From Chloracidobacterium sp. (GTDB taxonomy: Bacteria > Acidobacteriota > Blastocatellia > Pyrinomonadales > Pyrinomonadaceae): 64,000 nt of DNA. The notes below the pieces were generated by a model, which searched no databases, was not told the origin of the DNA, and was given only the letters and a program-made list of their open reading frames with translations. Positions 42,391 through 51,973 of the stretch are shown here, one piece after another; the first letter of the stretch is position 1, and each line of letters opens with the position of its first letter. The position numbers and the translations under genes were made by a program. The stretch covers positions 2,046,001-2,110,000 of the forward strand of contig JADKKB010000007.1 of NCBI GenBank assembly GCA_016720705.1. Direction: 5' to 3'.

Positions 42391-44997
42391 TTCTTTGACG
42401 GCGTTTACTAGAACAACACCAATACGGTCGTACTTGACGCCCTCGACCTGGCCGTCTTTGTTGTAGGTGACGAGCAAAGGTTCGATCGCCGCGACGTCCT
42501 CGGCGCCGAGGCCGAGGTCGTGCATTCCGCCGTCTTTCCAGTCGAATGTTATTGGTTTGAGTTGATTGACCAGGTTCAGACCGAAATCGAATCGGCTGAT
42601 GTTAGTCTTGTACCTCAGCGAAGATGAGCAGGTCGAGATCTGATTCTGGACGTTGCGACAGAGAGCCGTTGATCCGGCGGAGCCCAATGCTCCCAAGCTC
42701 ATCGTTCCGTTGACTCCTAACTTGTCAGGAGTGTTTGCTGTGCCGATGTTAACATTTCCATTCGGAAAAGAGATGCTCGTGATAGCGGGACCGGCGCGAT
42801 TGACCGTCAACCACCCCGTTTCGGAAGTCTCGGCATCATTTAATGCGGTAAAGGTGAGAGAGTTTGTTGTCGCATAGTTTTGCCATTTTTTTGCGTCCAC
42901 CGCGCCGCCCGTGAAGTTAAGCGAATAACGTGGAAAGATCGCCGTCGTGTTGCCCTCGACCCTTACGTTCTCCCCGACGACATGAAGCCTGTAGCGGGGA
43001 TAGGTTGTGCCGATGCCGACATTTGTATCGAAGGTCGCGCCGTTGAAGCCATTTACGCTTCCCAAAACAAGCGAATTGCTTTGATCCACTCTTGCGTTTG
43101 CTCCGATAGCGGTTGCGTTGGTAAGAAAAGAGACGCCTACATCTGAGTTCGCACCGATTAACGTGTTTTTATTGCCTCCCGTGTTTGTTGCTCCGGAGCC
43201 TTCCCCAAAAAACGAATTAAAGTTACCGCTCGTGTTTAAGGATCCTGCGTTTCCCCCAAAAAACGAATTGTCGTAACCGTTCGTGTTTGAGGATCCCGCC
43301 GATTCTCCGAAGAAAGAGTTCCAAATTCCCGCAGTAGTCGCGGCGCCCGCACCAAAACCTGCGAATAGATTGTGGGTGCCCGCCACGCTCAGCACGCGGC
43401 TACCGCCGATATTGAATTGTGTTGCGGCGTTCAAGACATTCGCGGTACCCGTTCCGCTGATGTTGAAATTGCTTGTCCCTTGTGCGGATGTGCCGTTTTG
43501 AATGTAATTTGAGCTTCCCGGCAGCGGCGATCTCGCATCGGTCAGCCGGCCGTCGTTAGTCTGCACAAATTGATTCGCGGCGACGCCGCCGAGTTGTGCG
43601 GCATTTGCTGCGTTGGTAGCGTTGCTAGCATTGATCGCGTTTGTTGCATTTATAGCATTGTCCGCGTTGGTCGCATGTGAGACCGTGCCGTTGATCGATC
43701 CCGTCACGGAAAGAGTTCCCGGAACAACGACGGTGTCCTGGCCTGCATTTCTTCCGAGCGCGATCGTGTTGCTGGCCGACGCGATGGCACCGGCCCCGAT
43801 GGCGGTGGCGAAGTTCAGGTTGGCCGAGCCGACATTTGCTCCGTCGCCGATCGCCGTGTTGAAGGTTCCCGAGACATTTACATTCCCCGACGCGCGACCG
43901 AAAAACGAGTTGTTCGAACCGGTCGTCGTTCCAGTCCCGGCCACGCTACCGAAAAACGAGTTGTTGTTACCAGATTGATTGGCCTGGCCCGCCGCCCCGC
44001 CTACAAAAGTGTTGTCGCTGCCAAGCGTGTTGTCGCGGCCTGCGGTCACCCCGAAAAACGCATTTCGGTTTCCGTTGGAATTGGCGGCTCCCGAGTTGCT
44101 GCCAAAGAACGCGTTAAATCCGCCGCTCGAATTCAATTCGCCGGAACCGTTGCCGAAGAACGAATTATCATTTCCCAGAAAATTCGAGCGTCCGGCGTTG
44201 GCTCCGAAAAACGCGTTGTTTGACGTATTTGACGTTCCCCCAAGTCCGGCCCGGTAGCCCGCGTAGGTATTTGCGAGGCCGCCATTCGGCGTACCGGCTT
44301 CGAGGCCAAACACTAAATTTGAACTGACCTGACTTGCGAATCGTTGTCCGCCAAGCCTGTATTCGAAGGTCGAATTAACATTTTGTCCGGACAACGTGCC
44401 GCCCGCCGTGCCGTTTCCACTAATATTGAAATTGGTTGCCGGTTGCTGGCCCGTTGTATTTTGAACATAATTCCCACTGCCGGACAGTGGACTGCGAGCG
44501 TCTGAGAGTCTGGCATCGCCGGTCAAGACATATTGGCCCGCTGCCACACCGCCGAGGCTCAATGCATTGGTAGCCGACGCGGCCGTATTGGCATTGGCGG
44601 CGGTGGCGGCAGTATCCGCACTCAGGCTCTTAACCGCATACGGTGAGCTGTTTACTTGTTGTCTTGGCGAAAGCGTGGTCAATGCCCCGCCGCCCGTAAG
44701 CCGCACGCGGATCTCAAGAAAGCGGGTTGCTCCCGGAAACTGGCTGCCGAAATCGAGCTTTACCGCAAATGTACCGCCCGCGACCGCGACGGTGTTCCGT
44801 GTCAGTGTCGAACCGATCTGCGAGCCTGCCGCTAGGGAATCGAAAAGGGCGAATTCGAAATCGTAATTGCCCGTTGCGGCACCCGCACCGTCCTTCAGAC
44901 TTCCTTGATATGTAAATTCGGTCGATTGGGCAAAGACGGCTTGGTTCATAAGCAGCAGGCCGGCAAACAAGATTGTAGTGGCGATCAGTTTAGTCAT
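42268..44997 (-). CDS. Secreted tail-fibre-like protein with S74 C-terminus
   Basis: A 909-residue protein: signal peptide (~1-23, ending VFAQ), TTEFTYQGSLKDG module, then two successive blocks. Each block has an AQLGGVAA(N/G)Q linker, a DARSPLxGSxNYxQN segment and NSFFG-type beta-roll units. This suggests fusion or internal duplication of two fibre shafts. The C-terminal chaperone (CSSSLRYKTNISRF, DLGLGAEDVAAIEPLLV) and a coiled coil ending NPSAEVCRARN follow. The last ~40 codons are shared with the gene at 24161 through the 1.2-kb duplication. A class A promoter lies ~55 nt upstream. Confidence 0.87.
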   Translation of the reverse strand: MTKLIATTILFAGLLLMNQAVFAQSTEFTYQGSLKDGAGAATGNYDFEFALFDSLAAGSQIGSTLTRNTVAVAGGTFAVKLDFGSQFPGATRFLEIRVRLTGGGALTTLSPRQQVNSSPYAVKSLSADTAATAANANTAASATNALSLGGVAAGQYVLTGDARLSDARSPLSGSGNYVQNTTGQQPATNFNISGNGTAGGTLSGQNVNSTFEYRLGGQRFASQVSSNLVFGLEAGTPNGGLANTYAGYRAGLGGTSNTSNNAFFGANAGRSNFLGNDNSFFGNGSGELNSSGGFNAFFGSNSGAANSNGNRNAFFGVTAGRDNTLGSDNTFVGGAAGQANQSGNNNSFFGSVAGTGTTTGSNNSFFGRASGNVNVSGTFNTAIGDGANVGSANLNFATAIGAGAIASASNTIALGRNAGQDTVVVPGTLSVTGSINGTVSHATNADNAINATNAINASNATNAANAAQLGGVAANQFVQTNDGRLTDARSPLPGSSNYIQNGTSAQGTSNFNISGTGTANVLNAATQFNIGGSRVLSVAGTHNLFAGFGAGAATTAGIWNSFFGESAGSSNTNGYDNSFFGGNAGSLNTSGNFNSFFGEGSGATNTGGNKNTLIGANSDVGVSFLTNATAIGANARVDQSNSLVLGSVNGFNGATFDTNVGIGTTYPRYRLHVVGENVRVEGNTTAIFPRYSLNFTGGAVDAKKWQNYATTNSLTFTALNDAETSETGWLTVNRAGPAITSISFPNGNVNIGTANTPDKLGVNGTMSLGALGSAGSTALCRNVQNQISTCSSSLRYKTNISRFDFGLNLVNQLKPITFDWKDGGMHDLGLGAEDVAAIEPLLVTYNKDGQVEGVKYDRIGVVLVNAVKEQQSQIEAQDAKIKSLEMQLEAFKALVCSQNPSAEVCRARN

Positions 44998-45051
44998 ATT
45001 GGTCTCTCTCGGTAAATCAGGTCAAAGTGACGTTTTATTGTCTTACCTTGA

Positions 45052-45081
45052 CTACGCGTAGAAACCGTCCATTTTGGCTCA
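45052..45081 (-). promoter_or_regulatory. Class A ECF-type promoter
   Basis: On the minus strand: TGAGCC, 17 bp, CGCGTAGT, upstream of the S74 gene starting at 44997. The -35 element overlaps the stop codon of the next gene upstream (45079). The heptamer sits in the palindrome CTACGCGTAG. Confidence 0.65.
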
Positions 45082-48006
45082 CGGTTTTTTGCAAAAGTTA
45101 ACCAGGCGATTTCCCGCACAGATCAGAGCCTTCATCTCCGCGATCTGCTTAACCTGCAAGTCGATCTGCAACTGCTGTTTTTCGATCATTTTTTGCTGTT
45201 CCTTGACCGCGTTGACGAGCACGACGCCGATGCGGTCGTATTTGACGCCCTCGACCTCGCCTTTTGCGTTATATGTGACGAGTAAAGGCTCGATCGCCTC
45301 GACATCCTCGGCACCGAGGCCGAGATCGTGCATACCGCCGTCTTTCCAGTCGAAAGTGATCGGGCTCAGGCGTGTGACAAGATCGAGGCCAAACCCGAAT
45401 CGATTGATGTTAGTTTTGTACCGCAGCGAAGAAGAGCACGGGAAAGTAATACGATTCGCGGCATTTAGGCAGACCGACGTAGACCCGGCTCCACCGGGAG
45501 CACCGATAACGAGAGTACCATCGATAACGGTCGAGCCGGCAATTCGCACAGAATCTGAGCCATTCGATCGCCCTAGAAAGATCGAGTTGCTTTGACTAGC
45601 GACCGCATCTGCCCCGATAGCGGTAGCATATGTCAGATTTCCGCTCGTAACGTCGGCACTATTGCCAACGATCGTGTTGTTATTGCCTGTGACGTTTGTA
45701 TTTCCGGCTGCAGTTCCGACAAACACGTTGGACGAGCCGGACGTATTTCCGCTCCCAGCGGAATAGCCATAAAAAGCGTTGCCACCGCCGTTGATGTTTG
45801 ATTCACCAGCCTGGCCTCCGAAAAATGAGTTCACGATCCCGGTTGTATTGAGGACCCCGGTATTCGCCCCGAAAAATGAATTTGCGCCGCCTGTGGTCGA
45901 TTGTCCTGCCAGATGGCCAAACATCGAATTAAGGCCTGAACTTGTGTTCGCCTCACCGGCACGAAATCCGAAAAATGAATTGCCGACGCCAGTCGTATTT
46001 GCAAACCCTGACGCTCGGCCGAAGAAGGAGTTGCCGCCGACGGTTGTATTCGCGCCGGATTCGGCACCGAAAAATGAGCTGTCGCCGGAATTGGCACTTT
46101 GTCCCGCATTCCGTCCGAAAAACGAATTGCTACTACCGGTTTGATTGTTGACGCCGGCGCCGTATCCGAACGAGGAATTAAAGTTTCCGCCTGTATTCGC
46201 GACTCCGGAAAAGGCACCAAAAGAAGAATTTTGGCCGCCTGTTGTATTGTTAGAACCTGCAAAACTGCCAAAAAAGGCATTATTGCTGCCGGTAGTGGAC
46301 GTATTGCCAGCCCAGAAACCGAAGGCTGAGTTTGCGACGCCCGTCGTATTTGCGCTGCCCGACCGGTAACCAAAAAACGAATTCTGAAGACCGGTCGTAT
46401 TTGCCAGACCCGAAAGGGCTCCGAAGAATGAATTTTGGCTGGCGAGATTATTACTTCCGGCACTCGAACCGAAAAATGCATTATCGGAACCGATGAGATT
46501 GTCAACGCCCGCATTGGCGCCGACAAAAGTGTTGCTGCCGCCGGTCGTGTTCTTCATTCCCGACTGTGCACCGAAAAAGGCGTTATTGCCCGCAGTCGTA
46601 TTAGCACCGCCCGAAAGCGATCCAAAAAACGCGTTTAGGCTGCCGATCGTATTTGAGTCGCCTGCATTTGCGCCAAAAAACGAATTCACATTGCCAGAGG
46701 TATTTGACGCTCCGGTGAGATAGCCGAAAAACGAATTTCTCTCGCCGCCGATATTCAACTGGCCTGACCCGGAACCAAAGAACGAATTACCCAAACCACT
46801 CGTTGTCATTCGGCCCGCCGACGCGCCAAAAAAGGAATTGTGAAACCCGTTGTTGCTAAGGCCCGCCTCGTCGCCGAAATAGGAATTAGATTGGCCTACT
46901 ACGTTCGCGGCTCCCGTTCCCCGACCGACAAAGAGGTTGTTGTCTCCCGCCGAGCTGATCATGCGAATGCCGCCGATATTGTACTGGGCTGCGACATTTA
47001 ATATGCCGGGAATATTGACGGAATCCTGGCCCGCACTCCGTCCGAGAGAGATGGTATTGCTGGTCGCGACGCTGGCATTTGCTCCGATCGCCGTCGCAAA
47101 TTGGAGGTCGGGAGCCGTGACCTCGGCATTGGTCCCGATCATTGTGTTTGCAAATCCGGTTATGTTGTTTCCGCCCGCCGATTGTCCAAAAAATGCGTTG
47201 CTGGTGCCTGTCGTCGTGGCGACGCCAGCACTGCCGAAGAATGAGTTATTGTTGCCAGTCGTATTTGCAGCACCAGCATTTTGGCCGAAAAACGAGTTGT
47301 TGCTCCCCGTCGCGTTTGTTGCACCGGCTCCGACGCCGGCAAAAATATTGTTCGTTCCTCCGTTACTCAGAATACGGGACAATCCTATGTTGAATTGTGT
47401 GAGTGCCGTAAAGGTGTTTGCCTTTCCTGTTCCGCTAATGCTGAAATTGCTCGTAGGTTGCTGGAAAACCGAGTTTTGAATGTAATCTGCGCTTCCCGCA
47501 ATCGGCGCCCGGGCGTCGGTCATTCGTGGGTCGGTCGTTACGACATATTGGTTTGCCGCGACTCCGCCGAGTTGGGATGCGTTAGTTGCTGTTGTGGCAG
47601 TCGTCGCGTTGGTCGCATTATCCGCAGTCAGTGTTTTTACCGAATACGGAGAGCTGTTTATCGGTGACCGCGGGGTCAATGGCGTAAATGCCCCGCCGCC
47701 TGCAGTTCTGACCCTGATCTCAAGAAAGCGGTTGGCTCCCGGAAATTGTGTGCCCCCGAAATCAAGGCTGACCGTAAATACGCCGCCCGCGACCGCGACC
47801 GTGCTTCGCGTCAGTGTCGAACCGATCTGCCCACCCGCAGCAACCGAGTCAAACAAAGCAAACTCAAAATCGTAGTTGCCGGTTGCCGGATTTGCACCGT
47901 CCTTCAGACTGCCCTGATAGTTAAACTCCGTCGTCTGTGCCGAAGCCGCCCCGAATAAAATTACGGTAAGAACCATCGCCAAAAATAATTGAATCACCTT
48001 TCGCAT
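45079..48006 (-). CDS. Very long secreted tail-fibre-like protein with S74 C-terminus
   Basis: 975 residues from the ATG at 48006, with CGGAGG upstream; the frame is open to 48063 without a better start. Signal peptide MRKVIQLFLAMVLTVILFGA is identical to that of the gene at 48273. After the TTEFNYQGSLKDG module come about thirty 16-17-residue units (NSFFGAxSGxxNTTG), the longest shaft in the window. The chaperone (CSSSLRYKTNINRF, DLGLGAEDVEAIEPLLV) and coiled coil end in a Cys pair (CAGNRLVNFC). The shape predicted is a long thin trimeric fibre. Confidence 0.87.
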   Translation of the reverse strand: MRKVIQLFLAMVLTVILFGAASAQTTEFNYQGSLKDGANPATGNYDFEFALFDSVAAGGQIGSTLTRSTVAVAGGVFTVSLDFGGTQFPGANRFLEIRVRTAGGGAFTPLTPRSPINSSPYSVKTLTADNATNATTATTATNASQLGGVAANQYVVTTDPRMTDARAPIAGSADYIQNSVFQQPTSNFSISGTGKANTFTALTQFNIGLSRILSNGGTNNIFAGVGAGATNATGSNNSFFGQNAGAANTTGNNNSFFGSAGVATTTGTSNAFFGQSAGGNNITGFANTMIGTNAEVTAPDLQFATAIGANASVATSNTISLGRSAGQDSVNIPGILNVAAQYNIGGIRMISSAGDNNLFVGRGTGAANVVGQSNSYFGDEAGLSNNGFHNSFFGASAGRMTTSGLGNSFFGSGSGQLNIGGERNSFFGYLTGASNTSGNVNSFFGANAGDSNTIGSLNAFFGSLSGGANTTAGNNAFFGAQSGMKNTTGGSNTFVGANAGVDNLIGSDNAFFGSSAGSNNLASQNSFFGALSGLANTTGLQNSFFGYRSGSANTTGVANSAFGFWAGNTSTTGSNNAFFGSFAGSNNTTGGQNSSFGAFSGVANTGGNFNSSFGYGAGVNNQTGSSNSFFGRNAGQSANSGDSSFFGAESGANTTVGGNSFFGRASGFANTTGVGNSFFGFRAGEANTSSGLNSMFGHLAGQSTTGGANSFFGANTGVLNTTGIVNSFFGGQAGESNINGGGNAFYGYSAGSGNTSGSSNVFVGTAAGNTNVTGNNNTIVGNSADVTSGNLTYATAIGADAVASQSNSIFLGRSNGSDSVRIAGSTVIDGTLVIGAPGGAGSTSVCLNAANRITFPCSSSLRYKTNINRFGFGLDLVTRLSPITFDWKDGGMHDLGLGAEDVEAIEPLLVTYNAKGEVEGVKYDRIGVVLVNAVKEQQKMIEKQQLQIDLQVKQIAEMKALICAGNRLVNFCKKP

Positions 48007-48069
48007 AACATAATCCTCCGTTAAGTTGTAATGAGTCATCCGCACTAGTGCTCCGAAAATCACGCATCG

Positions 48070-48240
48070 TCAACCTATTGTTGACCTCGGCGATAATGCC
48101 GTTGCGTCCGGCCTCAGCTCGCAGACGATCTGTCTTAGAGCATCGATCTCGTTTTGTCGTCTGTCCATTGTTTTTTTCTGCTCGTCGATCTGCTCCTGCT
48201 GTTCCTTGCCGGCCTTGACAGGCACGACGCCAACAAATTC
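48070..48240 (-). pseudogene. Orphan S74 / coiled-coil C-terminus
   Basis: The minus strand encodes EFVGVVPVKAGKEQQEQIDE, then QKKTMDRRQNEIDALRQIVC, ELRPDATALSPR and a stop. It corresponds to the RIGVVLVNAVKEQQ-to-CELRP end of the fibre genes, but a TAA precedes it and no chaperone core is present. It lies just downstream of the fibre-headed gene at 48273, which lacks an S74 end of its own. Confidence 0.7.
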
Positions 48241-48272
48241 TTACTCGTACCGGCAGCATCCGGTTTTTTAGC

Positions 48273-49766
48273 TCAGGGCGTCTTTGGACGCTGGTCCTGT
48301 TTTGTACGCAGGGCGTCATCACGAGCCGGTTCGTAGTTCATGCCGCGCTCCTTTGGCTGGCCGTAGAACTCCGGGTACTGATACGTCCCCTTTTCCAGCC
48401 CTTCTTTTTCTGTTTCGACGGGTGCCGCACGGTTTCGCATCCAGAGATCGTTGCGGACCGCCTCGACACGCCACGAGACCTTTGCCCCCGGAGCTCCGCC
48501 CGCGATGCGGAATGAAACCTTTGGCACTACCTCGCCCGGCATCGCTTTTGCGCCGGCAGCGAGCTTATCTTCGCTGATCTCCTCGGCGATATGCAGCATC
48601 GGCATCGGTGCCCCCATCGCGGTCAGCGTGTACCGCGGGTCTTTGTTGATGGATGCGAAGTATGCGGGAAGTTCGACGACAGCGGTGCCATCGCTGTCAA
48701 GGATCACTTTGCCCGAATAGAAATTGATGACCTCGGGCGACTCGGCGGAGTAGTGGAGGAGGTACTTGTTCGCGGGATCATTCGGATGGTCGATGCGGAA
48801 CGACTTGGTGCCCGACGCACCCATGTTGCCGCCACTGTAAACCCCATATCCTGTAGGGCTGCTGGCAAAACCGCGTACGCCGAAGGTAGAGCCGGTTACC
48901 CCAGTCGCCCAGCCGAACACGCCAGCCCCGTCCGTGCTGGAGCTCTGGCCCCACACGCCGTAGGTGTTGCCGCTACCTGCCGTTGAATTGCCGTACACGC
49001 CGGTCCCGTCCAGGCTTTCGCTCAAAAAGTATCCGCCGTACGTGGTGGCGTTAAGCGCGGTCGAAGTGCCGCGCACCCCCGCCGAATTGAACAATGTTGA
49101 ACTGTTTGTCCCGCTGATGATCGCCGTAGAGGCCGCGCCTGTCAGACTAAGCGGGTTCGGCAGAAGGGAAGCGTTCAAGGTGCCCGCGTTGAGGTTGTCC
49201 GCGTTCTGATAAAATGCCGATGGCTGCCCGTTGAGTTGCGTGGCGTTGGTCGCGGTTGTGGCCGTCGTTGCGTTGGTCGCGTTAACAGCATTAGTCGCAT
49301 TTGTCGCGGTTGTTGCCATCACCGCGTTCGTCGCGTTTACCGCATTTGTGGCATTCGTAGCATTTGTTGCGGTCGTCGCATTATCCGCATTCAAACTTTT
49401 CACCGAATATGGTGAACTATTGACTTGTTGTCGCGGCGCCAACGGCGTATAAACCATGCCGCCCGAAAGCTTAACCCTGATCTCAAGAAACCGGGTTGCC
49501 CCGGGAAACTGGCTGCCGAAATCAAGCTTTACCGCGAACGTGCCGTTAGCGACCGCAACAGTGTTTCGAGTCAAAGTCGAGCCCTGTTGGGCTCCGCCCG
49601 AAAGAGCGTTGAATAACGCAAATTCAAAATCGTAGTTGCCGTTTGCGGCATTTGCACCATCTTTCAAGCTACCCTGATAGGTAAACTCAGTCGTCTGTGC
49701 CGAAGCCGCCCCGAATAAAATTACGGTAAGAACCATCGCCAAAAATAATTGAATCACCTTTCGCAT
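48273..49766 (-). CDS. Secreted fibre-head protein with a different (non-S74) C-terminus
   Basis: A 497-residue protein with the same signal peptide and YQG-type module as the S74 genes (TTEFTYQGSLKDGANAANGN). A long Ala/Asn/Thr heptad-like linker (~150-200) follows, then a region with GVYGNSTAGSGNTYGVWGQS-type repeats. The C-terminus (~330-497) is unlike S74: FRIDHPNDPANKYLLHYSAE, VVELPAYFASIN, VSWRVEAVRNDLW and a charged end. CGGAGGATG precedes the ATG. The remnant S74 end lies just beyond its stop, suggesting that its C-terminus was exchanged. Confidence 0.82.
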   Translation of the reverse strand: MRKVIQLFLAMVLTVILFGAASAQTTEFTYQGSLKDGANAANGNYDFEFALFNALSGGAQQGSTLTRNTVAVANGTFAVKLDFGSQFPGATRFLEIRVKLSGGMVYTPLAPRQQVNSSPYSVKSLNADNATTATNATNATNAVNATNAVMATTATNATNAVNATNATTATTATNATQLNGQPSAFYQNADNLNAGTLNASLLPNPLSLTGAASTAIISGTNSSTLFNSAGVRGTSTALNATTYGGYFLSESLDGTGVYGNSTAGSGNTYGVWGQSSSTDGAGVFGWATGVTGSTFGVRGFASSPTGYGVYSGGNMGASGTKSFRIDHPNDPANKYLLHYSAESPEVINFYSGKVILDSDGTAVVELPAYFASINKDPRYTLTAMGAPMPMLHIAEEISEDKLAAGAKAMPGEVVPKVSFRIAGGAPGAKVSWRVEAVRNDLWMRNRAAPVETEKEGLEKGTYQYPEFYGQPKERGMNYEPARDDALRTKQDQRPKTP

Positions 49767-49839
49767 AGAACCATCCTCCGAGTAGATTGTCGTAAATGTC
49801 CTTAGATATCGCCCAAAAAAAATTGACTTCAGTCTATGT

Positions 49840-51819
49840 TCACCTGGGCGAACACCCTTTCGCGGCCGGTCTCAATTCGCACACGAGTATTATTAATTGG
49901 CTGATCTGCTCTTGCTGTTTATCAATGAGCTTCTGCTGGCCTTCGATCCGGGCCTGCTGTGCCTCGAACTGCTTCAGCAGATCGCTGATCTCCGTTTTTT
50001 GTGCCTCGTTCTCGGTGGACAGCTCCTTGATCGCGGCTAGCATCACGCCGGACATATCGCCGGAGTTGATGGTGGTCGGCGAGCCGAATGAACCGATCTC
50101 GTCGCGGCCAAAAGCCGAGTAGAAATCCTGTGCCATCGGGCCGTAATGGCGAAACGACTTAGCATCCTGGCCGATGTAGTTCCAACTGGTCATATTAAAC
50201 CCGCGGATCTTACGCAGAACGTCCTTACCGCTGACGGCGAGAAAGTTCTCTTTCAGGTTTTTATCCGACGAAAAGGTATATGCGACCTGACCCTCGATGA
50301 CCGTAACGGCGGCGTTGCCGATCCGCACCTTGTTGCTGGCGTTAACGATCGCCATGGAGCCGATCGCTGTGACATTTGAAAGGTTGCCCGACGATACATC
50401 CGCGCCAATGCCGATGATGGTATTGCCCTTGCCCGTCGTGTTAGATTGACCGGCCTCATAGCCGAAGAACGAGTTGTAATAGCCCGTCGTGTTAGAGTAA
50501 CCGGCATTCACGCCGACGAACGAGTTGTAATAGCTCGTCGTGTTAGAGTAACCGGCACTGTTGCCGACGAACGAGTTGCCGAAGCCCGTCGTGTTCGCTT
50601 GACCGGCAGACGACCCCACGAACGAGTTGTTGTCGCCCGTCGTGGTTGCGTTGCCTGCATTTTTGCCAAAGAACGAGTTGCCGGAGCTCGTCGTGTTCGC
50701 TTTGCCTGCATTATAGCCAAAGAACGAGTTCGAGCCGCCCGTTGTGTTCGAGTACCCGGCACCCGAGCCGAAAAACGAATTAGCGAGGCCCGTTGTGTTC
50801 GAGTAACCGGCATCCCTGCCGACGAACGAGTTATCGCCACCCTCCGTGTTTGCGTTGCCGGCAGAATAGCCGACGAACAAGTTGTTCTCGCCCGTTGTGT
50901 TCGCTTTGCCGGCATTCGAACCGAAAAACGAGTTCGAACCGCCCGTCGTGTTCGATTCGCCGGCAAGTGAGCCGAAGAACGAGTTCCATTTGCCCGTCGT
51001 GTTCGCGTAACCGGCAGACCCACCGAAGAACGAGTTGTAATAGCCCGTCGTGTTCGCGTAACCGGCAGACGACCCGACGAACGAATTGTTAAAGCCTGTC
51101 GTGTTTACGTAACCGGCAGATGAGCCGACGAACGAGTTGGAGGCGCCCGTCGTATTTGCCTGGCCTGCACCAACACCGGCAAAGAGATTAGCAGACCCCA
51201 GATTGCTCAATATGCGATTGCCGCCAATATTGTACTGCGTTCCGGCTCTGAAAATACCCGCAATGCCTGTGCCGCTGATGTTGAAATTACTTGATGCCTG
51301 TGGGCTAGTCGTGTTTTGGACGTAATTCGCTGAGCCCGCCGTTGGAGCTCTGTTGTCGGCCATTCGCGGATCAGTCGTGACGACATATTGCCCTGCGTTG
51401 ACTCCGCCAAGTTGTAGAGCGTTGGCCGCATTAGTTGCGGCAAGACTTTTTACCGAGTAAGGCGAACTGTTGACCTGTTGTCGCGGAGCCAACAGGGTAA
51501 ATGCTCCCCCGCCTGTAGTTCTGACCCTGATCTCAAGAAAGCGGTTGGCTCCCGGAAATTGTGTGCCCCCGAAATCAAGGCTGACCGTAAATACGCCGCC
51601 CGCGACCGCGACCGTGCTCCGTGTCAGTGTCGATCCGATCTGCGAACCTGCGCCCAGCGAGTCGAACAGCGCAAACTCAAAATCGTAGTTGCCGGTTGCC
51701 GGATTTGCACCGTCCTTCAGACTGCCCTGGTAAGTAAATTCGGTTGTTTGAGAGAAAACCGGGGTCAACGAAAAACAGACAAACAAAACAAAAAGAGCGA
51801 TCCCGGAATTCAATTTCAT
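49840..51819 (-). CDS. Secreted tail-fibre-like protein with variant S74 C-terminus
   Basis: A 659-residue protein: signal peptide (~1-23, ending VFSQ), TTEFTYQGSLKDG module, then about eighteen highly regular 17-residue units (NSFFGSxAGYANTTGYY type). The chaperone differs from its neighbours: SSDKNLKENFLAV, IRGFNMTSWNYIGQD, HYGPMAQDF and GVMLAAIKEL, the form common in phage tail proteins. A coiled coil (EAQQARIEGQQKLIDKQQEQ) and a Cys pair end it. AGGAGG precedes the ATG. No class A or B motif is seen upstream. Confidence 0.87.
   Translation of the reverse strand: MKLNSGIALFVLFVCFSLTPVFSQTTEFTYQGSLKDGANPATGNYDFEFALFDSLGAGSQIGSTLTRSTVAVAGGVFTVSLDFGGTQFPGANRFLEIRVRTTGGGAFTLLAPRQQVNSSPYSVKSLAATNAANALQLGGVNAGQYVVTTDPRMADNRAPTAGSANYVQNTTSPQASSNFNISGTGIAGIFRAGTQYNIGGNRILSNLGSANLFAGVGAGQANTTGASNSFVGSSAGYVNTTGFNNSFVGSSAGYANTTGYYNSFFGGSAGYANTTGKWNSFFGSLAGESNTTGGSNSFFGSNAGKANTTGENNLFVGYSAGNANTEGGDNSFVGRDAGYSNTTGLANSFFGSGAGYSNTTGGSNSFFGYNAGKANTTSSGNSFFGKNAGNATTTGDNNSFVGSSAGQANTTGFGNSFVGNSAGYSNTTSYYNSFVGVNAGYSNTTGYYNSFFGYEAGQSNTTGKGNTIIGIGADVSSGNLSNVTAIGSMAIVNASNKVRIGNAAVTVIEGQVAYTFSSDKNLKENFLAVSGKDVLRKIRGFNMTSWNYIGQDAKSFRHYGPMAQDFYSAFGRDEIGSFGSPTTINSGDMSGVMLAAIKELSTENEAQKTEISDLLKQFEAQQARIEGQQKLIDKQQEQISQLIILVCELRPAAKGCSPR
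50400..51180 (-). repeat. Regular 51-bp coding repeats of the fibre shaft
   Basis: About fifteen 51-bp units encode 17-residue beta-roll turns. Many share CGAACGAGTT and CCCGTCGTGTT on the plus strand almost unchanged. The regularity exceeds that of the other fibre genes, pointing to recent expansion. Confidence 0.8.
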
Positions 51820-51973
51820 ACGTTCCTCCTGAGAAATGGTTGTGAGAACAAGTGGTTACCAGACACGCTGATAATCGTATCTGTTTTTATTAATGCGCCG
51901 TTTCTTCATAGATAGACCGATCTACCGAAAATTCAACCCTTTTTATGGGACTACATTACTCATATTCACGCGG

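Noticed and set aside
47921..48322. Open frame of 133 codons covering the S74 remnant
   Set aside because: It reads the remnant in a different frame with an Arg-rich product; the homologous frame is the one reported at 48070-48240.
50400..51180. CRISPR-like regular spacing of short repeats
   Set aside because: The 51-bp units are in frame within a secreted fibre gene and have no unique spacers; no cas genes are present.
24161..51819. Prophage, because of tail-fibre/S74 domains
   Set aside because: No capsid, terminase, portal, integrase or lysis genes; all S74 genes have signal peptides and bacterial-type promoters.
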